Source: Deinococcota bacterium (lineage in GTDB: Bacteria > Deinococcota > Deinococci > Deinococcales > Trueperaceae). From it: a stretch of 64,000 bases of DNA. Where the stretch lies: positions 21,764 to 85,763 of the forward strand of contig CAUJFI010000052.1 in assembly GCA_963170125.1 (NCBI GenBank). Reading direction: 5' to 3'. A program made the translations under genes and the position numbers. Of this stretch, positions 25,507 through 34,153 are shown one piece after another. How positions within the stretch are numbered: the stretch's first letter is position 1; each line of letters starts with the position of its first letter. Under the pieces are notes generated by a model that saw only the letters and a program-made list of their open reading frames with translations, had not been told where the DNA came from and ran no database searches.

Positions 25507-26109
25507 TCAACCGCGCCCCTCGTCGGCATCGGAGCCCGTGGGCTCTTGGGCGGCGAGCCCGCCGGGACGGCCGGCGGGGCCCGCGGGCGCCGCGGCGCTC
25601 GGGCCCGGACGGTTGCGGCTGTTCAGGTACAGGAGGACGCCGCCGGCCGCGATCATGCCGATGGGCAGCACCCAGCGCATGAAGACGCTGCGGGCGCCGA
25701 ACACGAACAGCTCGAAGAAGAGCCCGAGGCCGACGAAGGCGACGACGCCGTACAGGGCCGTGCGCGTGCCGGAGCCGACCAGGGCGGCGTCGTTCGTCGC
25801 CCTGCCCCGGAGGTAGTTGCCGACCCCGGTGGCGGCGATGATGAGCGCCCACGCGTACGACCAGCCCTGCCAGTGGCCCGTGAGCGAGAAGACGAGCAGG
25901 ATGAGGCCGATGACGGTGACGATGGTGCCGGGCACGGCGAGGGCGCTGTTGGAGACGGTGGTGGTCAGCGCGATGAACAGCAGCGCGATGCCGGGGAGGA
26001 GCACGAAGAACGGCCAGCCGTACTGGCTGAAGTTGACCGTTGGTCCGACGAGGAGCAAGAGTCCGAGGGCTATGAGCAGGATGCCGATCCACAGGTCGCG
26101 TTGTTTCAT
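25507..26109 (-). CDS. Multi-pass membrane protein, DUF5668/LiaF-like
   Basis: 200 residues with about six to seven hydrophobic helices (for example LWIGILLIALGLLLLVGP and IVTVIGLILLVFSLTG) and a Pro/Ala/Gly-rich cytosolic tail. The repeated IGILLIALGLLLL-type hairpins resemble DUF5668 and the N-terminal half of LiaF. A strong Shine-Dalgarno TAGGAGGT precedes the ATG, and TACACT further upstream is a plausible -10. Function unknown. Confidence 0.8.
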   Translation of the reverse strand: MKQRDLWIGILLIALGLLLLVGPTVNFSQYGWPFFVLLPGIALLFIALTTTVSNSALAVPGTIVTVIGLILLVFSLTGHWQGWSYAWALIIAATGVGNYLRGRATNDAALVGSGTRTALYGVVAFVGLGLFFELFVFGARSVFMRWVLPIGMIAAGGVLLYLNSRNRPGPSAAAPAGPAGRPGGLAAQEPTGSDADEGRG

Positions 26110-26172
26110 CGCGTGGACCTCCTAAGAGACGAGTGTAGCGCCCCAGGGTGGTGCGAACCCCTGCGAGGGCCC

Positions 26173-27237
26173 TCAGCCCTCCAGGGGGAACACCGGCCCG
26201 TCAGGGCGCTTGTCGCCTAGCGCCCGCTTGCGCGCCAGGCGGTTGGCGATGGTGGCGAGCGCGACCTCGGCGTGCACGAGGCCGTTCTCGATGAAGACGT
26301 CCGACGTGCGCGTGCCGAAGCCGGCGGACCCGACGACGAAGAGGCCGGGCACGTTGGTCTCGAACGTGGCCGGGTCCAGCCGGGCCGCCAACGTAGAGCC
26401 GTCTATCGCCACCCCGGCTGCGGCCAGGAGGTCCGGCTTCGCGCAGTAGCCCGTTAGCAAGAAGACGCGGTCGGCCGGCAAAGTGGCCTCCTTGCCCGCC
26501 TCCTCGACGACCACATACTCGGGCGTTATGGCCTTGAGCGTGGCACCGAAGCGGGCAGCGATGGAGCCTTCCTTCACGCGGTTCTCGAGGTTCGGCCTTA
26601 CCCAGTACTTGAGGCTGCGGCGGAAGTCCTCGCCGCGGTGGACGATGGTCACTTTCGCGCCGGCGCGGTAGAGGTCCAGAGCCGCGTCCGCCGCGCTCGA
26701 ACCCGCCCCGACGATCACCACGTTCCTGCCGTAATGGCCGTGCCCCTCGTCGTAGTAGTGGGAGACGTGCGGGAGGTCCTCGCCCTGCACCCCCAGGAGC
26801 TTGGGGGTGTCGAAGTAGCCCGTCGCCACCACCACCGCGCGCGCGTACGCGACGCCCTCGACACGGTCATGCCGACGCCACGGCTCGGCGCGCCGGGTGC
26901 GCACCTCGAACGCGGGCTCCGAGCCCTCGACGAGCGTGCGCTCGATGGCCACGACCTCCGTGTAGGTGCTCACCTCGAGCTGTTCGTTGGCGACGACCTT
27001 CCGGTAGTAGTCGAGCGCCTCCTTGCGGGTCGGCTTGTCCACCGCCGAGACGAGGGGGTGGCCACCTACCTCGAGCCGCTCGGACGTGGTGAAGAAGAGC
27101 ATGCCGACCGGGTAGCGCCGGATGGCCTCCACGACGGCGCCCTTCTCGATCACCCGGTACGCGAGGCCGGCCCGCTTGGCGAGGATGGCGGCACCGATTC
27201 CGATGGGGCCGGCGCCGACGATGATCAGATCCAACAT
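26173..27237 (-). CDS. YpdA-family FAD/NAD(P) disulfide reductase (bacillithiol type)
   Basis: 354 residues. LIIVGAGPIGIGAAILAKRAG (FAD), VVIVGAGSSAADAALDLYRAG (NADPH) and PGLFVVGSAGFGTRTSDVFIENG (second FAD) match YpdA/Bdr, which reduces bacillithiol disulfide; Deinococcota use bacillithiol. No CxxC active site is seen, as in YpdA. The ATG at 27237 has TACGGT 6 nt upstream. Specificity for bacillithiol is inferred from the family. Confidence 0.87.
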   Translation of the reverse strand: MLDLIIVGAGPIGIGAAILAKRAGLAYRVIEKGAVVEAIRRYPVGMLFFTTSERLEVGGHPLVSAVDKPTRKEALDYYRKVVANEQLEVSTYTEVVAIERTLVEGSEPAFEVRTRRAEPWRRHDRVEGVAYARAVVVATGYFDTPKLLGVQGEDLPHVSHYYDEGHGHYGRNVVIVGAGSSAADAALDLYRAGAKVTIVHRGEDFRRSLKYWVRPNLENRVKEGSIAARFGATLKAITPEYVVVEEAGKEATLPADRVFLLTGYCAKPDLLAAAGVAIDGSTLAARLDPATFETNVPGLFVVGSAGFGTRTSDVFIENGLVHAEVALATIANRLARKRALGDKRPDGPVFPLEG

Positions 27238-27458
27238 GGGGCGACCGTACCAGGTGCATGGCTCCGTGCGGGTCACCTCGCCGGCGAGTCACCTAGGGCC
27301 TCTAGTCCGGGGTGGGGGTAGGTCACCCCGCACTGCGCCCGGTGGCGCATGCTGGGTGCACGGCCGTTCGGCGGCGGCCGGCCATCGACGCTGGTCGGGG
27401 TTCTCAGGGTGCGGACCTTGCCCCGAGCGGCACTAAGCGCGCTCGGCCCCGGACCCGC

Positions 27459-28118
27459 TCAGACGTTGCCGCAGGACGGGCAGTCCGCGCAGAGGAGACA
27501 GTGGGCGCAGTCTGGCTTGCGAGCCGAGCAGACCCGGCGACCGTGGAGGATGAGGCCGTGGTGGAGGAACACCCATTCGTCGCGAGGGAAGGTGGCCTGC
27601 AGGTCGAGTTCCACCTTGTTCGGGTCCGCGTTCTGGGTGAAGCCGAGGCGCCGGGAGACGCGCCCGACGTGGGTGTCGACCGCGATGGTCGGCACTCCGA
27701 ACGCGTTCGCCAGCACGACGTTGGCCGTCTTGCGGCCCACCCCGGGCAGCCCGGTGAGTTCCTCCATGGTCCGGGGCACCTCGCCGCCGTGGTGTTCGAC
27801 GAGGAGCGCGGCCGTCTTGACGATGTTCTTGGCCTTCGTGTGGAAGAGGCCGATCGTCCTGATGTACGGCTCGATCTCCTGCGCGCTCGCCTTGGCCATG
27901 CTGGGCGCGTCCGGATAGGCGGCGAACAGGGCGGGTGTGGCGAGGTTGACGCTCACGTCCGTGGCCTGGGCGGAGAGCATGGTGGCGACGAGGAGCTCGA
28001 ACGGCGTGCGGAACTCCAGCTCCGTACGCGCGTCGGGATAGAGGGTCCGCAGCCCGACCAACACGCGCTGGGCGCGTGCGCGACGTGCTTTCAATGACTC
28101 CGGCTTCGGGCTCGGCAC
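27459..28118 (-). CDS. nth: Endonuclease III
   Basis: DNA glycosylase/AP lyase for oxidised pyrimidines. Helix-hairpin-helix LTGLPGVGRKTANVVLANAF with the catalytic Lys, AVDTHVGRVSRRLG with the catalytic Asp, and the C-terminal iron-sulfur ligands C-x6-C-x2-C-x5-C in CSARKPDCAHCLLCADC. I prefer GTG 28118 to ATG 28127, because a TAGCAT -10 box (28131-28126) overlaps that ATG and lies 7 nt from the GTG. The 221 bp between this gene and ypdA hold nothing I recognise. Confidence 0.95.
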   Translation of the reverse strand: MPSPKPESLKARRARAQRVLVGLRTLYPDARTELEFRTPFELLVATMLSAQATDVSVNLATPALFAAYPDAPSMAKASAQEIEPYIRTIGLFHTKAKNIVKTAALLVEHHGGEVPRTMEELTGLPGVGRKTANVVLANAFGVPTIAVDTHVGRVSRRLGFTQNADPNKVELDLQATFPRDEWVFLHHGLILHGRRVCSARKPDCAHCLLCADCPSCGNV

Positions 28119-28275
28119 GGCCCGCATGCTAACCCCGCTTGGCGGCGAAGTGACCTATCCACCAGCTTCCGCCCGCGGCGGTCGGGTACGCTTGCGTGCG
28201 GTCTAGGTCGGTTCCTCACGCAGTAGCTGCGATCCCGGAGACGACCCGTACCGGTGCACAGGGAGGCAGGGCAGG

Positions 28276-29505
28276 ATGCCGATTTTCGAGTACAAGGTCC
28301 GTGACAGGGGGGGCAAGGTCATCACGGGCACCACCGAGGCGCTCTCCCAGCGCGACGTGGCCACCGCGCTACGCCAGAAGGGCTACTTCGTAACGGAGAT
28401 CAAGGCCCCGAAGACCGGCCTCCAGTCCGACCTAAGACTGCCCAAGTGGCTCGACATCGGGAGCGTCCCGAACGTCCGCGACATCACTATCTTCTCGCGC
28501 CAGTTCGCCACGGTCATCAACGCCGGCCTCCCCGTCGTCCAGAGCCTCGCCATCCTCCAGCGCCAGGCGCCGAAGCAAGGCTTGAAGGACGCCCTCAAGC
28601 AGGTGCGCGAGGACGTCGAGACCGGCCAGCAGCTCTCGAACGCGCTCGCCAGGCACCCGCGGCTCTTCAACAAGCTGTACATCTACCTCGTGCGCGCCGG
28701 CGAGGTGTCTGGCAACCTCGATGGCATCCTGGACCGCATCGCGGCGTACATGGAGAAGCAGGCCGCCCTGCGCGGCAAGATCAAGACGGCGCTCACGTAC
28801 CCGACGGTCGTGCTCGTCATCGCCCTGGCCGTAACGTGGTTCTTGCTCACCGGCATCGTCCCCCAGTTCGCACAGATCCTGGACCAGCTGGGCGGCGAGA
28901 TGCCCGTGATCACCAAGGCGCTCATCGCCGTCTCCGACTTCCTGCGCTACCAGTGGTACATCCTCTTCGGCCTGATCATCGCGGTCGTCGTCGGGCTCGT
29001 CCTCTTCTACCGCACGAAGAACGGCAGGCGCGTGCTGGACGGCTTCACGCTGCGCATGCCCATCGTTGGCACCCTCGTGCAGAAGACGGCCATCGCGAGC
29101 TTCTCGAACACCTTCGGGCTGCTCCTGCGCTCGGGCGTGAACATCATCGAGTCCATCGACATCACGAAGGGCACGGCCGGCAACGCCATCGTGGAGGACA
29201 TCCTCGACGAGACGAAGGATAACGTGCAGCGCGGCGAGCAGATCAGCACGACGCTGATCAAGTACCCGGGCGTGTTCCCGCCGATGGTCTCGTCGATGAT
29301 CTCGATCGGCGAGGAGACGGGCGCGGTCGACCACATGCTCCAGAAGGTCGCCGACTTCTACGAGCGCGAGGTCGACGAGGCCGTCGACAGCCTGACCGCC
29401 GCGCTCGAGCCGATGCTCATAGTGTTCCTCGGTGTGATCGTAGGCTTCATCGTGGCCGGCATGTTCCTGCCGATGTTCTCGATCATCGGGCAGTTGAGCC
29501 AGTAG
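28276..29505 (+). CDS. pilC: Type IV pilus inner-membrane platform protein PilC (GspF family)
   Basis: 409 residues, full length. Starts MPIFEYKVRDRGGKVITG; two GspF repeats (FSRQFATVINAGLPVVQSL near residue 75 and FSNTFGLLLRSGVNIIESI near 277) and three membrane helices. Anchors pilus assembly ATPases; no other pil gene is in the window. Shine-Dalgarno GGGAGG lies 11 nt before the ATG and TACGCT (28187-28192) is a possible -10. The Tn7-like element begins 10 bp after its stop and leaves the reading frame intact. Confidence 0.95.
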   Translation: MPIFEYKVRDRGGKVITGTTEALSQRDVATALRQKGYFVTEIKAPKTGLQSDLRLPKWLDIGSVPNVRDITIFSRQFATVINAGLPVVQSLAILQRQAPKQGLKDALKQVREDVETGQQLSNALARHPRLFNKLYIYLVRAGEVSGNLDGILDRIAAYMEKQAALRGKIKTALTYPTVVLVIALAVTWFLLTGIVPQFAQILDQLGGEMPVITKALIAVSDFLRYQWYILFGLIIAVVVGLVLFYRTKNGRRVLDGFTLRMPIVGTLVQKTAIASFSNTFGLLLRSGVNIIESIDITKGTAGNAIVEDILDETKDNVQRGEQISTTLIKYPGVFPPMVSSMISIGEETGAVDHMLQKVADFYEREVDEAVDSLTAALEPMLIVFLGVIVGFIVAGMFLPMFSIIGQLSQ

Positions 29506-29510
29506 TCGGC

Positions 29511-29515
29511 GCTGG
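29511..29515. repeat. Left target-site duplication GCTGG
   Basis: Five bases GCTGG directly before the transposon end; the same five bases follow the other end at 60649-60653. A 5-bp duplication is the hallmark of Tn7-family insertion. Confidence 0.9.
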
Positions 29516-29597
29516 TGTAGAGCGGAAGTTAGAACTGAGAACACGGAAGTCTAGTTGAGAACAAACTGAGAACGGACGGAACTTGACCTGAGAACGC
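29516..29597 (+). repeat. Left transposon end with four TnsB-type sites
   Basis: After TGTAGAG come motif copies at 29523-29543, 29544-29564 and 29577-29597, with an extra core CTGAGAAC at 29566-29573. The core TGAGAAC recurs at 29536, 29556, 29567 and 29589, so sites 2 and 3 overlap, like the crowded sites of a Tn7 end. Confidence 0.9.
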
Positions 29598-30042
29598 CGG
29601 TAGAAGCCGCTCCCCGCTGGCGAAGTCTTAATGGCGTGCCTGAACGCGGGACTCGGTCGCTTCAGCCTTTATCGGTTTGCGGCGCTCGACCTAGGGGAGC
29701 TGGTTCTTCTCTATGCGTCGTCCGGTTTGCTTGACACCTGACAATTCGCCAATTCTCTAGTTCTCGACATACCTTCTACTCCTGGACGTAGCGCCTCAAC
29801 TGGGAGCCGAAATCGTCTCACCGTCTCGAATAAGACACCTCGTGCCTCAGAGTCAACTAGTGACCAGGGGGAGCATCCGAGGGTGATAAGGATTGCTGGC
29901 GCTTACGCAACGAGCAAACCTAGTTCAAGGGGTGCCAAGATGCGATGGGCCGCCCATTAGTCGGACACGCAGTGCGAAGTCGTGCAAATGGCTCAGGCCC
30001 GGTGTGTCATAGAACTTGGTCCTTGCGGTGCTCCCGAGTCGC
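29598..30042. other. Non-coding 445 bp inside the left end
   Basis: This stretch is clearly less GC-rich than its surroundings and holds no open frame of note, no RNA gene and no long inverted repeat that I can see. A TTGACA at 29731 has no good -10 partner. Confidence 0.5.
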
Positions 30043-30420
30043 CTATCCCTTTAGGAGCGATGGGGATAGCAGCGGCCTCACGGTGTCGCTGGCGAGCCGG
30101 TAGTACGCCATGCGGCCTTCCTTGCGGAAGGCGACCAGTCCGTGGGCGCGCAGGAGCCTGAGCTGGTGGCTCATGCTGCTCTCGTTGACGCCGGCGATCG
30201 CCGCCAGGTCGCAGACGCACAGCTCCTCTCGCGCCAGGGCGCTTAGCACGCGGTAGCGGGTGGGGTCGGCGAGGAGCTTGAGGCGCTCGGTGGCGGCCTC
30301 GACCGCCTCCGGGCTGGGCAGGGCGGCCTGGACGCGCGCGACGGCGTCGGGGTGCATGAGGCGTACCTCGCACTCGCCGCTGGTGTCGACGGCGGGCGGC
30401 GCGCTGGCGGTCAAGGTCAT
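30043..30420 (-). CDS. ArsR/SmtB-family metal sensor, CadC-like
   Basis: 125 residues, winged-helix repressor. LKLLADPTRYRVLSAL, then ELCVCDLAAIAGVNESSMSHQLRLLRAHGLV: the Cys-x-Cys of the helix-3 metal site and an N-terminal Cys (GECEVRLMHP) match CadC-type Cd/Pb/Zn sensors. Metal binding would release DNA. The ATG at 30420 overlaps the ATPase stop (ATGA), so it is the second gene of that operon and autoregulates through the palindrome at 32604-32638. Confidence 0.92.
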   Translation of the reverse strand: MTLTASAPPAVDTSGECEVRLMHPDAVARVQAALPSPEAVEAATERLKLLADPTRYRVLSALAREELCVCDLAAIAGVNESSMSHQLRLLRAHGLVAFRKEGRMAYYRLASDTVRPLLSPSLLKG

Positions 30421-32594
30421 GCTGACTCCTTCCCCTGGTTGGGCTGGAAGCGCAGCAGCCGCAGGGCGTTGGCGGTGACGACGACGGTGGCGCCGGTGTC
30501 GGAGAGGATGGCGGGCCACAGGCCGGTGATGCCCAAGAGGGTGGTGACGAGGAAGACGGCCTTGAGGCCGAGGGCGAACGTCACGTTCTGGCGGATGTTG
30601 CGCATGGTGGCGCGCGACAGCTCGATCAGGTCGCTCACGCCCGTGGCGTTGGCGCGCAGCAGCGCGGCGCCGGCCGTCTCGAGCGCCACGTCGGTGCCGC
30701 CGCCCATGGCGATACCGACGTCGGCTTGCGCCAGGGCGGGCGCGTCGTTGATGCCGTCGCCCACCATCACCACTTTGCCATCGCGCTTGAGGTCGTCGAT
30801 GGCGGCGAGCTTGTCCTCGGGCAGGAGCTCGCTCCGGGCCTCCAGGCCCAGGTGATCGGCGATGGCCTGGCCGGTGCGGGCGTTGTCGCCGGTGAGCATC
30901 ACGCTCCTGACGCCCAGGCGCGTCAGGCGCTTGACGGCTTCGGCGGCGTCGGCGCGCGGCTCGTCGCGGATGGCGATGAGGCCCAGCGGGGTGTGGCCCT
31001 GCAGCAGCACCACCACCGTCTTGCCCTCATCCTCCAGGCGCACGGCCTGCGCTTCGGCTGCGGGAGGCAGCGGGGCGCGCTCCGCTGCGTAGCGTGGCGA
31101 GCCGACGGCGTAGGCCTTGCCCGCCACGCTGGCGGTGACGGCCTGGCCGGGCACGGCGCGCGCGTCCACCGCGACCGGTACGTCCAGTGCTTCGGCGCGC
31201 TTGAGGATGGCCTTGGCGAGCGGGTGAGCCGAGCCGGTCTCGACCGCGGCCGCGAGCCTGAGCACCTCGTCCTCGCTCGCGGCGAGGGGCACGACGTCGG
31301 TGACCTGCGGGCGGTTCTCGGTGAGGGTGCCGGTCTTGTCGAACGCTACCGTCTTCACGTCGCCGATCGCCTCGAGCACCGCCCCGCCCTTGATCAACAG
31401 CCCGCGGCGCGCGCCGGCGCTGATGCCGGAGGTCACAGCGGCCGGCACGGAGAGCACGAGCGCGCAGGGGCAGGCGATGAGCAGGAGCGCCAGCGCGCGG
31501 TAGACCCACTCGCCCCAGTCCGCGCCGAACAGGAGGGGCGGCACCACCGCCACCAGCAGGGCCGCCAGCATGGCGGCGGGCGTGTAGACGCTGCTGAAGC
31601 GGTCGATGAAGCGCGCCACCGGCGCCTTGCTGCTCTCGGCCTCCTCCACCAGGTGGATGATCCTGGCGATGGTGCTGTCGCTGGCGGGCCTGTCGACGCG
31701 CACCGTGAGCACCGCGTCGGTGGCGATGCTGCCCGCGAACAGCGCGTCACCGGGCGCCTTGGCGACGGGCATGCTCTCGCCCGTGACGGGCGCCTCGTCG
31801 ATGCCGGCTGAGCCCTCGACGATGGTGCCGTCGGCGGGCACGCGCCCGCCCGGCTGCACGTGCACCAGGTCGCCCACGGCCAGCGCCGCCACCGGCACCT
31901 CGCGCGCCCGCCCGCCCTCCAGGAGCAGCGCCACCTTGGGCGCCAGCGCCGCCAGCGCGTGAATGCTCGCGCGGGCGCGGCCGGCGGCGACGGTCTCGAG
32001 CAGCTCGCCGATGGCGAAGAGGAACACCACGATGGCGCCCTCGGGCGCCTCGCCGATCGCCACCGCGCCCAGCGCAGCCAGGGAGATGAGGGTGTTGATG
32101 GTGAAGGGCCGCCCCAGCCGTGCGCTCGCCCACGCCTTGCGGGCGAGGGGCGCGACGCCGATGAGGGTGGCGGCGGTGAAACCCCACGGCGCCAGGCTCG
32201 GGAAGGTGAGCGCCAGGAGCGCGCTCACCACCAGTAGCGCGCCGGTGACGATGACGAAGCGGCCCTTGGCGGTCCGGTACCAGGCGGGGGGCGTCTCAGG
32301 ACCGCCGTACGCTCCGCCCGCCACGGCGCCACCGGGCGCGTCCGCCAGTACCTCGCCGCCCTTGAGGCGCGGCGGGTAGCCGAGGCGCGCCAAGTCACGC
32401 TCCAGCGCCGCGCGCGGGGTGCGCGCCTCGTCAAGGGTCAGGCGCAAGGTCTGGGTGGTGAAGTTGACGCTCACGTCGCTGGCGCCGGCGACGTTGCCGA
32501 TGGCGCCCCTGACCGTGCGGGCGCACTCGGCGCAGTCCATCTCGGACACGAAGTACTCGAGGGTCGCGGCTGGGGTGGCGGGGCGCTCGCTCAT
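30417..32594 (-). CDS. P1B-type ATPase exporting Cd/Zn/Pb (CadA/ZntA-like)
   Basis: 725 residues. One N-terminal HMA domain with SEMDCAECARTVRG, about eight membrane helices, the CPC membrane motif in LIACPCALVLSVPAAV, phosphorylation loop FDKTGTLTEN, GSAHPLAKAIL and the hinge [19 protein letters not shown]. Together with a co-transcribed CadC-like sensor this predicts export of Cd2+, Zn2+ or Pb2+ rather than Cu+. The gene starts 10 bp from a large palindromic operator. Confidence 0.92.
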   Translation of the reverse strand: MSERPATPAATLEYFVSEMDCAECARTVRGAIGNVAGASDVSVNFTTQTLRLTLDEARTPRAALERDLARLGYPPRLKGGEVLADAPGGAVAGGAYGGPETPPAWYRTAKGRFVIVTGALLVVSALLALTFPSLAPWGFTAATLIGVAPLARKAWASARLGRPFTINTLISLAALGAVAIGEAPEGAIVVFLFAIGELLETVAAGRARASIHALAALAPKVALLLEGGRAREVPVAALAVGDLVHVQPGGRVPADGTIVEGSAGIDEAPVTGESMPVAKAPGDALFAGSIATDAVLTVRVDRPASDSTIARIIHLVEEAESSKAPVARFIDRFSSVYTPAAMLAALLVAVVPPLLFGADWGEWVYRALALLLIACPCALVLSVPAAVTSGISAGARRGLLIKGGAVLEAIGDVKTVAFDKTGTLTENRPQVTDVVPLAASEDEVLRLAAAVETGSAHPLAKAILKRAEALDVPVAVDARAVPGQAVTASVAGKAYAVGSPRYAAERAPLPPAAEAQAVRLEDEGKTVVVLLQGHTPLGLIAIRDEPRADAAEAVKRLTRLGVRSVMLTGDNARTGQAIADHLGLEARSELLPEDKLAAIDDLKRDGKVVMVGDGINDAPALAQADVGIAMGGGTDVALETAGAALLRANATGVSDLIELSRATMRNIRQNVTFALGLKAVFLVTTLLGITGLWPAILSDTGATVVVTANALRLLRFQPNQGKESA

Positions 32595-32603
32595 GGTGCG
32601 AGG

Positions 32604-32638
32604 ACTCTATCATCTGCATACCTGAGCAGATGTAGAGT
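32604..32638. promoter_or_regulatory. Probable CadC/SmtB-type operator
   Basis: ACTCTATCATCTGC and GCAGATGTAGAGT form an inverted repeat of 13 pairs with one extra base, separated by ATACCTGA. It covers the promoter region of the leftward ATPase-sensor operon, so the ArsR-type protein is the likely ligand. It also lies about 75 bp upstream of the rightward gene at 32711 and may control both directions. Confidence 0.7.
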
Positions 32639-32710
32639 ATGTCGGTCGCCCGCCCCGCGCGGGCGCCCGCACGATACCGCCGCCGCGCCCGCCGCGCAGG
32701 AGGAAGAGCC

Positions 32711-33430
32711 GTGAGACCGTCATGCCAACAGGGCAGCTCGCGCCCGCTAGCGCCAACACCCTCTCGCCTGGCGTCGCGGGCGCCCACCGCACGACCAGTC
32801 CGCGCGCGCCTCCGGGCGCTGCGCGCCGCCTTCGTGCTGGCGCTGAGCGGCGGCGCCCTGGCGCACGCCACTTTGGTGTTCGGCACGGTCACCACGCACC
32901 CCACGCTTTCGCGCGCCGGCGAGCGCATAACGCTGAACCTCAAGATGCACGACCCCGTGAGCACGCCGGTCGAGGACGCCATCGTGTTCCTGGAAGCCGG
33001 TCCGCACAGCGATCTGGCGGACGTGCCGGGCGAGAGCGCGGAGAGCCTGATCATCGCGGAGCCGGTGGTGAGCAGCGAGCGCTTCGCCGAGGTCGCGCCG
33101 GGCGTTTACCAGACGGAGTTCGTGCTGCCGCATGGGGGCGCGTGGCGGCTGGTGTTCCGCGACCAGACCTTCCGCCAGGAGGAGGCGCGCGCCGGCGTCA
33201 CCCTGGTCGTGGGCGAGGGCGCGACGGCCGAACCGCTCTACTTCGTGTTCCCGCCCACCGCCACCGGGCCCGAGAGCCTGGCGACCTGGCTGGTGTTCGT
33301 GGTGGGCATCCCGCTGCTGGCGGGGGTGGGCATCACGGTGGCGGCGCTGCGCAAGGGGGCAGACGAGGCGCCCACGCGGGAGCCCGCGAGCGCAGGTGGG
33401 GCCGACGCCGACTCGCCGGAAGCGCCGTGA
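32711..33430 (+). CDS. Exported membrane-anchored YtkA/FixH-like domain protein
   Basis: 239 residues, GTG start with Shine-Dalgarno AGGAGG 7 nt upstream. Long Arg-rich N-terminus, hydrophobic signal core (ALRAAFVLALSGGALA), then a beta-sandwich-like region (THPTLSRAGERITLNLKMHD, EFVLPHGGAWRLVFRD) and a C-terminal membrane helix (TWLVFVVGIPLLAGVGITVA). The layout resembles YtkA/CopC-type extracytoplasmic proteins near copper genes. It heads a three-gene run with DsbA- and SCO-like proteins. Exact function unknown. Confidence 0.7.
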   Translation: MRPSCQQGSSRPLAPTPSRLASRAPTARPVRARLRALRAAFVLALSGGALAHATLVFGTVTTHPTLSRAGERITLNLKMHDPVSTPVEDAIVFLEAGPHSDLADVPGESAESLIIAEPVVSSERFAEVAPGVYQTEFVLPHGGAWRLVFRDQTFRQEEARAGVTLVVGEGATAEPLYFVFPPTATGPESLATWLVFVVGIPLLAGVGITVAALRKGADEAPTREPASAGGADADSPEAP

Positions 33431-33496
33431 CCCGGGCCGCCAGCCTTCCCGCCGCCCCACGCAAATGAACCCGCGCCACGATTGGAGCCTCACCCC

Positions 33497-34150
33497 GTGA
33501 CCCAGCGCCGCCTCACCCTCGCCACTCTCGCCGTCCTCGCCCTCCTCGCCGCCGGCTTCCTCGCTTACCGCCAGTTCCTCGCTCCTGCCGCCACCGTCAG
33601 CGCTCCCGCCAGCGGCTACGCCGGCCAGCCCACCCTGGGGCGAGAGGACGCGCCCGTGAAGCTGATCCTGTTCGAGAACTTCCTGTGCGAGCACTGCAAG
33701 GCGTTCGAGGAGAGCGTGTTCCCGCGCATCCAGCGCGACTACATCGACACGGGCCAGGTGCAGGCGTACTACGTCAACCTCGCCTGGGGCGCCGAGAGCG
33801 CCACCACCGCCGGCCTGGCCGGCGAGTGCGCCTACCGCCAGGACGAGCGGGCGTTCTGGGAGTACAAGCGCGCCCTCTACGCCGCGCAGGACGATCACGC
33901 CGGCGCCTGGGCCGGCCCCGCCAACCTCGTGGCCATCGCGGAGAGCGTGCCCGCCCTCGACGCCGCGGAGCTGCGCGCCTGCCTCGCGGACGGGCGCTAC
34001 CTGAGCGAAGTGCAGCGCGACCTTGAGTTGGGCGACCGAGTCGGCGTGCGCGGCACCCCCTCCATCGTGGTGGGCACGCAAGGCTTCGAGGCGCCCAGCT
34101 ACGAGACGCTCGCCAGCGCCATCGAGCGCGAGCTCGCCGGCGGGCGGTGA
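33497..34150 (+). CDS. DsbA-like periplasmic thiol:disulfide oxidoreductase
   Basis: 217 residues. N-terminal membrane anchor (TLATLAVLALLAAGFLAY), then a thioredoxin_4 fold with FENFLCEHCKAFEESV (CEHC active site) and VRGTPSIVVGTQGFE (cis-Pro). GTG 33497 is preferred; TTG 33482 is in frame upstream. Probably handles thiols of periplasmic metal proteins. The SCO gene follows 3 bp downstream. Confidence 0.88.
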   Translation: MTQRRLTLATLAVLALLAAGFLAYRQFLAPAATVSAPASGYAGQPTLGREDAPVKLILFENFLCEHCKAFEESVFPRIQRDYIDTGQVQAYYVNLAWGAESATTAGLAGECAYRQDERAFWEYKRALYAAQDDHAGAWAGPANLVAIAESVPALDAAELRACLADGRYLSEVQRDLELGDRVGVRGTPSIVVGTQGFEAPSYETLASAIERELAGGR

Positions 34151-34153
34151 CCC

